A stretch of 41,615 nucleotides of DNA from Anaerolineae bacterium (GTDB lineage Bacteria > Chloroflexota > Anaerolineae > Aggregatilineales > Phototrophicaceae): positions 1 through 41,615 of the forward strand of contig JAFLCH010000007.1 of the NCBI GenBank assembly GCA_017303775.1, written 5' to 3'. Under the pieces are notes generated by a model. The model searched no databases and was not told the DNA's origin. It was given only the letters and a program-made list of their open reading frames with translations. Below, piece by piece: positions 25,128 through 32,075 of this stretch (within the stretch, counting starts at the first letter, position 1; the number at the start of each line of letters is the position of its first letter). Made by a program: the position numbers and the translations under genes.

Positions 25128-26156
25128 TTAGCCGGCTTTCTTGCCCCGCGCCCGCAACTGCCAACGCTGGCTAATGGTATCGAATCCCACTGCCAGAAGT
25201 AGCACAACACCCATGGCTAATTGTTGCCAATAAACAGGTACTCGTAGCAGTACCATCCCGTTATTGATAAATCCCACAAAAATAAGACCGAGCAGACCAC
25301 CGATTACAGTGCCTTTGCCACCCCGTAAACTGCATCCACCAATAATACAGGCAGCAATGATGCGAAGTTCTTCACCCGAACCTGCGCCCGGATCAGCAAC
25401 CGTAAAACGTGATACTGACAAAACACCTGCTAAACCTGCTAGCAGGCCGGAAAGCACATATACAGCCAGCACAACCCGCTTCACGTTAATACCGGAAAGC
25501 CGTGCCGCTTCTTCATTGCCACCCACATAATAAATTTGACGAAATGCAGAACTCCGCCGCATCAGAATATCACCAACAATAATGGCAATTATGGCGATCA
25601 AGATGAGGTTAGGGATTCCTAGATTTTGTCCTTGCCCATACACAAGAAAATCGGGTGGCAGGCCTGCAATTGGCAACCCTTGTGTGATTGCTAAGCTGAC
25701 CCCGCGCGCAATCCCCAACATACCCAAAGTTGTGATAAAGGGATTAATTTGTATCTGTGTGATCAAAAAGCCATTAATGAATCCGGCCAGTGCGCCACAC
25801 GCAACCCCGCACAAAATTGCGATGGGAATAGGCAGTTCGGCTCGAAGTGCGAGGGCGACAGTCACCCCGCCCATCGCAAAAACCGACCCAACCGAAAGAT
25901 CGAATCCGCCGGAAACTAGCGCTGCTGTCATTCCTACCACGATGATGGCCGAAGTCGCAAAACCCAAGCTGATAGCATTCAGGTTAGGCGTAGTAAGGAA
26001 TTTCCCTGTGATCAACTGCAATGCAATGCCAATTAGCACAATCATAATAATCAAGGTTGCTTCACGTGCTCTCAGGAGCCGAAGTAAGAAATTAGAATTC
26101 GCATTCGGCGTGTCTTGAGATGTTGTGGTATGAGGAGCAGAAGGTGTTGTTTCCAT
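25128..26156 (-). CDS. Sugar ABC transporter permease (RbsC type)
   Basis: A 342-residue membrane protein of the branched-chain/ribose permease family. It has about eight to ten hydrophobic segments between residues 35 and 330, with the family stretches GGFDLSVGSVFAMGGV and AACIIGGCSLRGGKGTVIGGLLG. The N-terminal 25 residues are polar and Thr/Pro-rich. It sits 17 bases after the ATPase gene and 52 before the binding-protein gene. No strong ribosome binding site is seen; translation may depend on the upstream gene. Confidence 0.93.
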   Translation of the reverse strand: METTPSAPHTTTSQDTPNANSNFLLRLLRAREATLIIMIVLIGIALQLITGKFLTTPNLNAISLGFATSAIIVVGMTAALVSGGFDLSVGSVFAMGGVTVALALRAELPIPIAILCGVACGALAGFINGFLITQIQINPFITTLGMLGIARGVSLAITQGLPIAGLPPDFLVYGQGQNLGIPNLILIAIIAIIVGDILMRRSSAFRQIYYVGGNEEAARLSGINVKRVVLAVYVLSGLLAGLAGVLSVSRFTVADPGAGSGEELRIIAACIIGGCSLRGGKGTVIGGLLGLIFVGFINNGMVLLRVPVYWQQLAMGVVLLLAVGFDTISQRWQLRARGKKAG

Positions 26157-26173
26157 AATTGAGTCTATGTACC

Positions 26174-27658
26174 TTATTGGCCGCTTGCAGAACGGATAAT
26201 TTTTTCTTCAGTAGCTTCTTCAGCGGTGTATTCAGCCACAATTGCGCTTTCATGCATGACTAAAATGCGATCACTCATGCCTAAAATTTCCGGCAGCTCA
26301 GAGGAAATAATAATGATGCCAACACCACTTTCGGCCAGTTGACGCAAGAGGAAGTGAATCTCTTTTTTCGCACCGACATCAATGCCGCGTGTGGGTTCAT
26401 CTACAATCAGAATATTGGGTTTAATCGCTAACCATTTAGCTACGAGCGTCTTTTGTTGATTACCACCGCTTAATCGCCGTACTTCCTGTTCAATTCCCGG
26501 TGTACTAATAGCTAACTGCTGAACATAACGTTCGGCCAAGGTTCGTTCTTTTGTAGGAGAGAGGAAACCATTCGTACTAACTTTAGAAATGACAGCAGCC
26601 TCGATATTAAGCCGAATACTCATTTCGAGGAACAATCCTGCTGCCTTGCGATCTTCCGGTAGGTAACCTAACCCATGCTTGATGGCATCCTGTGGTGACC
26701 GGAAATCAACGGGTGAACCGTTCAGGAATATCCGCCCCGCAACTTTAGAATCAGCTCCAAACACGGAGCGCGCTAATTCACTTCGCCCTGAACCAATGAG
26801 ACCTGCAAATCCGAGGATCTCGCCCTGATTGAGCTTGAAACTGTTACGCGCCTTTGAATTTGGGAGTGTTAAATCTTGTACTTCAAGCAGCGGCGACCCT
26901 ACTTGATTTGTTTTGCTCGGATACATTGCCCCAAGTTCCCGACCCACCATCATTCGGATGATCTGATCGGGGGTTACATCAGCGGTTTTTTCTGTACCGA
27001 TATAACGCCCATCTCGAAGCACAGTTATGCGATGAGCCAAAGTAAAGACTTCATTCAGTTTGTGGCTGATGTAAAGAATACTGACTCCTTCCAATGCTAG
27101 ACGATGGAGGAGCTTTAACAATCGATCAGCTTCAGTATCGGTGAGCGCAGACGTGGGTTCATCAAGGATAAGAACCTTGCAATTGGATGATAGTGCTTTG
27201 CTGATTTCAACAAGCTGTTGATTAGCGATAGAGAGAGTCTCCACAAGTGCTCGTGGATTAACATGAACCTGCATTTTCTCAAGCACTTGCGCGGCATTTT
27301 GGTAAAGCTGTCGATAGTTCACCATCCCAAACCGATTTGTCGGTAAATGACCGGGAAAGATGTTCTCAGCAACTGTGAGAGTCGGAACCATACTTAATTC
27401 TTGATAGACAATAGCAATACCTAATGCAAGTGCTTCGCGTGGATTAGCGGGAGTAATCGGCTGACCATCCATAAGAAGCTGTCCTGCATCAGCCTTATGA
27501 ACACCAGACAAAATTTTCATTAAGGTGCTTTTACCCGCACCGTTTTCCCCCATTACTGCGTGTATTTCCCCCGGAAGCAATTCAAGTTGAGCCTGGTCAA
27601 GCGCCAGTGTTCCCGGAAATTGTTTAGTTATGTTAACAGCTTGTAATATTGGTTGCAT
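26174..27658 (-). CDS. Sugar ABC transporter ATPase with two ABC domains (RbsA type)
   Basis: A 494-residue protein with two fused ABC domains. Domain 1 has Walker A GENGAGKS, signature LSIANQQLVEISKAL and Walker B VLILDEPTSAL. Domain 2 has the degenerate loop GLIGSGRSE usual for RbsA, signature LSGGNQQKTLVAKWL and Walker B ILIVDEPTRGIDVGAK. It energises import by the permease and binding protein that follow. It is the first gene of the operon, with a well-formed promoter at 27701-27729. Confidence 0.94.
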   Translation of the reverse strand: MQPILQAVNITKQFPGTLALDQAQLELLPGEIHAVMGENGAGKSTLMKILSGVHKADAGQLLMDGQPITPANPREALALGIAIVYQELSMVPTLTVAENIFPGHLPTNRFGMVNYRQLYQNAAQVLEKMQVHVNPRALVETLSIANQQLVEISKALSSNCKVLILDEPTSALTDTEADRLLKLLHRLALEGVSILYISHKLNEVFTLAHRITVLRDGRYIGTEKTADVTPDQIIRMMVGRELGAMYPSKTNQVGSPLLEVQDLTLPNSKARNSFKLNQGEILGFAGLIGSGRSELARSVFGADSKVAGRIFLNGSPVDFRSPQDAIKHGLGYLPEDRKAAGLFLEMSIRLNIEAAVISKVSTNGFLSPTKERTLAERYVQQLAISTPGIEQEVRRLSGGNQQKTLVAKWLAIKPNILIVDEPTRGIDVGAKKEIHFLLRQLAESGVGIIIISSELPEILGMSDRILVMHESAIVAEYTAEEATEEKIIRSASGQ

Positions 27659-27671
27659 AAAAGTTTTGGGT

Positions 27672-27701
27672 TGCGCAAACGTGTGCAGTCAATCGTGTGC
27701 A
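27672..27701. promoter_or_regulatory. Repeated TGTGCA half-sites: candidate LacI-family operator
   Basis: CGTGTGCA occurs twice as a direct repeat, at 27680-27687 and 27694-27701. The first copy also forms an imperfect inverted repeat, TGCGCA-AACG-TGTGCA (27672-27687). The cluster lies between the -10 (overlapping by one base) and the ATPase start, where a LacI-type repressor would block initiation. Confidence 0.5.
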
Positions 27702-27729
27702 TTGTATATATCTTTAAAAAGGTTGTCAA
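27701..27729 (-). promoter_or_regulatory. Sigma-70-type promoter of the sugar importer operon
   Basis: On the minus strand TTGACA (27724-27729) and TACAAT (27701-27706) are exactly 17 bases apart, about 45 bases upstream of the ATPase ATG. The rest of the 27659-28008 interval shows no gene. Confidence 0.78.
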
Positions 27730-28008
27730 ATTTTGCTTTCGCTACCCTAGCAGTAGAGGTATTCGGTTGAGGCTGTTTCATAATTCGGAGACTAGACGCC
27801 TCATATGTCCGATTGATGGGGAAAGTTATTGAAAAGCATACTTTGTCAGATCAGATCAATTTCAAAAATCGCGATTAACCTCTATAGCTTGATCATCTGC
27901 GAAATAGCGTGATCCTTGATCCGACTGTTTGTGGTTTGGGGATAAACAATAATAGCCACGCTGGTGGGTGCATTCCCTAAATGAATACACCCCCAACTGA
28001 TACTGTTC

Positions 28009-28239
28009 TTATTCTGTTTTGACTATGGTGATGCCGCGAGCTACACCGGGAGTACGGATAATACGACCAGCGACTTCTAAGCGATCTAGATAGCGGTAAA
28101 GATTAGGGCGAGACATGAAAGTTGCTTCTGCAATTTCACGCAGGTTCGGGCTATAACCGAACTGTTCGTTATGCTGACAGATGAAAGCAAAAACCGCATC
28201 CAGCACTTCAGGTTCTAGTGTTTTTTTGGGTTGGCGCAT
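28009..28239 (-). CDS. LexA-type winged-helix protein without the peptidase domain
   Basis: A 76-residue protein that is almost entirely a LexA N-terminal DNA-binding domain: LDAVFAFICQHNEQFGYSPN, LREIAEATFMSRPNLYRYLDRL, GRIIRTPGVARGITIVKTE. LexA normally continues with a self-cleaving S24 peptidase of about 120 residues; here the gene stops after the wing. The start at 28239 has GAGG six to seven bases upstream. Without the cleavage domain it cannot respond to RecA like LexA and may act as a stand-alone repressor. A perfect inverted repeat at 28477-28506 upstream is a candidate operator. Confidence 0.82.
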   Translation of the reverse strand: MRQPKKTLEPEVLDAVFAFICQHNEQFGYSPNLREIAEATFMSRPNLYRYLDRLEVAGRIIRTPGVARGITIVKTE

Positions 28240-28476
28240 GATAGCCTCGGTTAGCAGCCTGATAAAAGTGGTCATCCTGCAAATGCAAATCCTTTAACAG
28301 AGTGCTGGTCATAAGTGTTTCGCAGTTTATTCCTATATCTTTCCTGCCAGAATGGAAAGACCTGAGAACGCTGCTGCCCGCGCACTTCTCGTTAGGTGAA
28401 ACATAGGTGGGATCCACGCATCACCGGATGATGTAACAGGTTTCAAACCATGAAGATCATATCACGCTTTAGAACT

Positions 28477-28506
28477 GATATTCTATACCCTAACGGATAG
28501 AATATC
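28477..28506. promoter_or_regulatory. Perfect 10-10-10 inverted repeat, candidate operator
   Basis: GATATTCTAT (28477-28486) and ATAGAATATC (28497-28506) are exact reverse complements separated by ten bases. AACGGATAGAA at 28492-28502 recurs at 28514-28524, 22 bases apart. The site lies 240 bases upstream of the LexA-like gene and just past the Fes-like gene's terminator, suggesting autoregulation. A second possibility is a hairpin in the RNA. Confidence 0.5.
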
Positions 28507-28522
28507 GTTAGAGAACGGATAG

Positions 28523-28553
28523 AAAAAACAAACCATCTATCCAATGATAGATG
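28523..28553 (-). terminator. Intrinsic terminator of the Fes-like gene
   Basis: CATCTATC (28534-28541) and GATAGATG (28546-28553) form a perfect 8-bp stem with loop CAAT. On the minus strand it is followed by GTTTGTTTTTT. It lies about 33 bases after the Fes-like stop. Confidence 0.75.
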
Positions 28554-28585
28554 ACAGGAGTGGCCTGAGGCGGAAAAGAGTCTGT

Positions 28586-29773
28586 TTATGAGGCTGGAAA
28601 AACCCAAGCAAGCGCTTCCGGTAGGATGCTACGGAAGCCTACTAAGCCATGACCGCTACCAATTTCAGTGAATTTGTAGCCTTCGGGTAGGCGAGCACTG
28701 AGAATGTCCCGCAGACCAAATCCCGGGCGTAAGAACCGTGATTTGGCTTCGTATCGTCCAACAGATTGGAAGATACGACGAGGAAGTACCGGCGCGACTT
28801 CGAAGCGGTTAGCATACAGCGAAAGCAAATCTTCGTTGGGTCCTTTGCCAAGCGGTGGCGAAATCAAGAGGAGCGCATTGAACACCGCCGGGTTTTTCAA
28901 TGCCGCATGTGCCGCCGCAACCGCACCAATAGCCACCCCCCCCAAACCGAGGTTGGATGAATCGATACGATAGTGCGTTTGTACCAAAGGCAGCACTTCC
29001 AATAACAGAGAAGAATAGTGCCGATCATTGCTGATATATTCTTTCTCACGCGACTGCTGATCGCCACTTTGTACCATGGCGATCACCAATGGAGCCAAGC
29101 GTTTGTGCTTGATAAGCGCATCTGCAATGGCAGGAACTTGGAGCGGGCCATTTGCCCACTGGCCATCCTGCAATATTAAAAGCGGATACGCGAGACCGGA
29201 ACCTTCATATCCCGGCGGGGTATAGATCCACAATTTGCGATTCTTGATCCCTAACTGCAAGCTATCGAAGGTATGCTCAGTTACTTTGCCACGCGGCACA
29301 GCAGCTAGAATGTTCCAGTCGAGGAATGGCCGTGCCTCACCCATCCGAAGCACTGAAACGTCCTGCTGTCCGGTCTGCATTTTCAGTGGATTAGCTGGAT
29401 CAACACGCCAAAACTTTGTCACCCGCCCCAACACATCCGTTTCTTGAGCTAATGGAGTCATCGGATCATCGACTACTAGAAGGTAATCAAGCAGGTCATC
29501 CGGCGCAAAATTGCGGGTGACATGCCATAGGGTTGTACCTTCCAGTTGAGTCATCGGAGCAAAAGGCGGATCGGCCTTGATGGTATCTAGATTGATGGCA
29601 ACCGTTTTGCGTGCAGCAAGACTATTGAAGATGAATGTGGCTTTGTCTCCCTGAACCCATGGCCATTCTCGTCGTTCATCGACTAACTCATCCACCAGTG
29701 TTTGCCGCGCACCGTCACTGCGCGCGCGCGCCGCTTCTGTCAGAAAGCTATCGAAAGAAGTCCATCGGGGCAT
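28586..29773 (-). CDS. Enterochelin-esterase-like protein lacking the nucleophilic Ser
   Basis: A 395-residue protein with a Fes-like layout: an N-terminal domain (about 1-165) and an alpha/beta hydrolase of the esterase-D type (about 170-395). It has KLWIYTPPGYEGSGLAYPLLILQDGQ, REKEYISNDRHY and LLEVLPLVQTHY. At the nucleophile elbow the expected GVSxGG is G279-V-A281-I-G283, so Ser is replaced by Ala. Glu342 and His375 (GSGHGLVGFR) are in the usual places. The ATG has AGGAG eight bases upstream. It is probably catalytically inactive as a Ser esterase and perhaps a binding or scaffolding protein. No siderophore genes are adjacent. Confidence 0.85.
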   Translation of the reverse strand: MPRWTSFDSFLTEAARARSDGARQTLVDELVDERREWPWVQGDKATFIFNSLAARKTVAINLDTIKADPPFAPMTQLEGTTLWHVTRNFAPDDLLDYLLVVDDPMTPLAQETDVLGRVTKFWRVDPANPLKMQTGQQDVSVLRMGEARPFLDWNILAAVPRGKVTEHTFDSLQLGIKNRKLWIYTPPGYEGSGLAYPLLILQDGQWANGPLQVPAIADALIKHKRLAPLVIAMVQSGDQQSREKEYISNDRHYSSLLLEVLPLVQTHYRIDSSNLGLGGVAIGAVAAAHAALKNPAVFNALLLISPPLGKGPNEDLLSLYANRFEVAPVLPRRIFQSVGRYEAKSRFLRPGFGLRDILSARLPEGYKFTEIGSGHGLVGFRSILPEALAWVFPAS

Positions 29774-29948
29774 CAGCTAGGCTCCTGTGTCCATGTCTGT
29801 AAACATAACGTCCATTGTAGCACTGTGCAGGTTGAATGACTAATTCAAGTACAAATCTGCTGTTTAGCCGGAAAAAGCTACCAAATCATTACGAATACAT
29901 GCTCATAACGTGTGATAAACTGTTATATATTTACTTATCTATACATTT

Positions 29949-29972
29949 ACACCTAAACATTCAAATAGGTGT
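29949..29972. promoter_or_regulatory. Inverted repeat in the divergent promoter region
   Basis: ACACCTA (29949-29955) and TAGGTGT (29966-29972) flank a 10-base spacer, about 30 bases upstream of the DUF2726 gene. The surrounding 29880-29990 is strongly A+T-rich and probably contains the promoters of this and the divergent Fes-like gene. Confidence 0.35.
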
Positions 29973-30003
29973 TAAGGAATAGACGCGACAGAAAGGAATC
30001 TGT

Positions 30004-30747
30004 ATGACATCCGACAATAAGTTCGGGCTATTACGCCGAATGCTGCGAGCGTTAGGGCTTTCCCAACAATCAGCAGATGATGTTGTGGATTTTATTGGAG
30101 ATTTATTGGCTGGAGAGGGAAAAAGCAATCACGAACCCAAGCAATCACCGGATTTCCCTTATCATTTGCGAGACAATTTTCTCTCGGCGGCAGAACTAAG
30201 CTTTTTTGATGTTTTACGCACTGTGGTTGGAAATCGAGCAGTTTTGTGTACCAAAGTCGCGTTAGGTGATGTCTTTTGGGTGAAGCGGGATGACGCGAGT
30301 CGCCATCGTATTTATACAAACAAGATTGATCGTAAGCATGTTGATTTTCTAGTTTGCGATCCAGCTACGATGCGACCTCTCTTAGGAATTGAATTGGATG
30401 ATAAAAGTCATCAAAGACAAGATCGGCAAGAACGAGATGCATTTGTTGATCAAGTTTTCAATGCAGCGGGGCTTCCACTGCTGCATATCCCAGCCAAACG
30501 AGGGTATGTGGTTGCTGATTTGAGTACGACACTCGCCCCATATCTGAATATACAAGCTGCTCATCCAACACCCACACCGCAAGCCGAACTTGCCAGTCCG
30601 CTAGAAACAACCAAAGCACCGAACTGCCCAAAGTGCGGTAGCTCTATGATTTTGAGAACAGTCCGAAGTGGTGCGAACGCTGGCAATCAATTTTGGGGGT
30701 GTTCAAATTATCCGAATTGCCGCTCTATGCTACCTTACACAGGATAG
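30004..30747 (+). CDS. DUF2726 nuclease-like protein with a topoisomerase-type zinc finger
   Basis: A 247-residue protein. Residues 50-182 fit DUF2726, a PD-(D/E)xK-like fold: the core is HVDFLVCDP with D114 followed by GIELDDKSH (E130, D132, K134). Residues 208-242 form a C4 zinc finger of topoisomerase I type, NCPKCGSSMILR ending WGCSNYPNCRSMLP (Cys 208, 211, 233, 239). The fold suggests DNA binding and perhaps cleavage; activity is unproven. The start has AAAGGAA six bases upstream. It is transcribed alone, divergently from the Fes-like gene and convergent with the TetR gene only 12 bases away. Confidence 0.87.
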   Translation: MTSDNKFGLLRRMLRALGLSQQSADDVVDFIGDLLAGEGKSNHEPKQSPDFPYHLRDNFLSAAELSFFDVLRTVVGNRAVLCTKVALGDVFWVKRDDASRHRIYTNKIDRKHVDFLVCDPATMRPLLGIELDDKSHQRQDRQERDAFVDQVFNAAGLPLLHIPAKRGYVVADLSTTLAPYLNIQAAHPTPTPQAELASPLETTKAPNCPKCGSSMILRTVRSGANAGNQFWGCSNYPNCRSMLPYTG

Positions 30748-30759
30748 GGTCACCAAACC

Positions 30760-31356
30760 TCAACGCCGAAGGGAATTAAGTAGGCGTTGTAGTACAGCGT
30801 CAGCCTCATGAAGTGCAGTATCTGGATCAGCAGACTGGGCGATCCAGAGTGCACCTTCGTTCATTGCACCCGAAAGCAGGTGCGCGAGAGCTTCGAGTGG
30901 CATGACGACAATTTGGTCGGATTGCATCAGGGCGCTCAAACTCTGTCGTAGGGACTGCATCGAATTGGCATCGTCGAATTGACGCCATGTTTCCCAACCA
31001 AGTACCACAGGCGCGTCAATTAGCAAAATTTGACGGAAGGATGGATTAAGCCCAATTCTAAGAAAGGCAGTGCAACCCGCTAGAAGTTGATTCCATAAAT
31101 CGGTTTGTTGTTCGGCCGCTGCCTGTACCTGTGCGTTGACATCCTGCTGCACAGCTTCAACAACTGCACGGAACAATCCTTCTTTACTTTCGAAATGATG
31201 ATAGAGAGCGCCACGGGTTACACCTGCTAGATGCACCACTTCCTCTGTAGCGGTGTGGGCATACCCATATGCACCGAACTGCTCACGGGCAATCATGATT
31301 AACTTTTGAATAGTGGCTTCACGTTGTGCCACTTTGGTTCGTCGTGATTCAGCCAT
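30760..31356 (-). CDS. TetR-family transcriptional regulator
   Basis: A 198-residue repressor. The helix-turn-helix is about residues 15-60 (LIMIAREQFGAYGYAHTATE, VVHLAGVTRGALYHHFESKEGLF). The C-terminal helical domain carries the ligand pocket, with the common LLIDAPVVLGWETWR stretch. The ATG at 31356 has GAGG nine bases upstream; the open frame extends to 31440 but that part overlaps the operator. It is divergent from the VOC-fold gene, whose promoter contains a 21-bp perfect palindrome, so it probably represses that gene. Confidence 0.92.
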   Translation of the reverse strand: MAESRRTKVAQREATIQKLIMIAREQFGAYGYAHTATEEVVHLAGVTRGALYHHFESKEGLFRAVVEAVQQDVNAQVQAAAEQQTDLWNQLLAGCTAFLRIGLNPSFRQILLIDAPVVLGWETWRQFDDANSMQSLRQSLSALMQSDQIVVMPLEALAHLLSGAMNEGALWIAQSADPDTALHEADAVLQRLLNSLRR

Positions 31357-31429
31357 GCACTTATGCCTCGATTTAACTGAAGTCACGTTTACTATACCGC
31401 AATTTGAGACAACTGCTTGTTTCAAACCG

Positions 31430-31459
31430 TTGACATACATACAGTATGTATGTTAAAAT
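31430..31459 (+). promoter_or_regulatory. Promoter of the VOC gene covered by a perfect palindromic operator
   Basis: TTGACA (31430-31435) and TAAAAT (31454-31459) are 18 bases apart. A 21-bp perfect palindrome at 31433-31453 fills the spacer; its core is CATACATAC, a central A at 31443, and GTATGTATG. This is the expected position for repression by the adjacent TetR protein. AGAGGAGGT follows at 31477-31485 as the ribosome site. Confidence 0.82.
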
Positions 31460-31488
31460 AAATCTATCAAACAGACAGAGGAGGTTAT

Positions 31489-31908
31489 ATGACTCTCAAG
31501 GGTTTTTATCCCGTCATTTGTACGACAAACCTTGCAGCTACCTGTGATTTCTATATGCGTCATTTGGGGTTTGCAGCTACCTTTGAATCAGATTGGTATA
31601 TTAGTCTGCGAATGGAACAGTATCCGCAGTACGAACTCGCTATCCTAGATCCAACACACCCAACCGTTCCAGAAAATTACCAGAAATCGGTTCAAGGGCT
31701 GTTGCTCAATTTTGAGGTAGACGATGTAGACGCCGTTTATCACAGGCTGATTCAGCAAGAACAGCTACCACTCGAACGAGATTTGGTCTCGGAAGCGTTC
31801 GGGCAGCGCCATTTCATCACCGCCGACCCGAATGGTGTGTTGATTGACATCATCACAGTCATTCCACCCTCCGAAGCATTTGCTAGCCAATACCTCCAAA
31901 CCCCTTAA
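31489..31908 (+). CDS. VOC/glyoxalase-fold protein
   Basis: A 139-residue single VOC protein (glyoxalase/bleomycin-resistance/dioxygenase fold). It shows the two babbb modules: [28 protein letters not shown] and [23 protein letters not shown], ending [19 protein letters not shown]. These small proteins bind or detoxify compounds. Control by the divergent TetR gene fits a substance-induced resistance or detoxification role, which is inferred. A GAGGAGG site lies four bases before the ATG. An 8-pair hairpin around 31922-31942 follows the stop but has no T run. Confidence 0.87.
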   Translation: MTLKGFYPVICTTNLAATCDFYMRHLGFAATFESDWYISLRMEQYPQYELAILDPTHPTVPENYQKSVQGLLLNFEVDDVDAVYHRLIQQEQLPLERDLVSEAFGQRHFITADPNGVLIDIITVIPPSEAFASQYLQTP

Positions 31909-31977
31909 TCTTCTCCGGGTAGGCGGATCATATATCCGTCTGCCTGCCTATAACACCTTCAGACCAATCACTGAAAA

Positions 31978-32027
31978 GACCTAGTGCTGCCACAACTATT
32001 GTATACTGGGCGGGTACGCGCTAGGTC
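31978..32027. promoter_or_regulatory. Inverted repeat bracketing a -10-like sequence upstream of the GH13 operon
   Basis: GACCTAGTGC (31978-31987) and GCGCTAGGTC (32018-32027) are reverse complements at nine of ten positions, 30 bases apart. TATACT lies between them at 32002-32007; its -35 is poor. The pair could bind a dimer or form a leader hairpin before the GGAGG at 32067. Confidence 0.45.
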
Positions 32028-32075
32028 TGTGCCGATGGCTGGACCGATCAGCATAGTCGATCATCGGGAGGTGAG

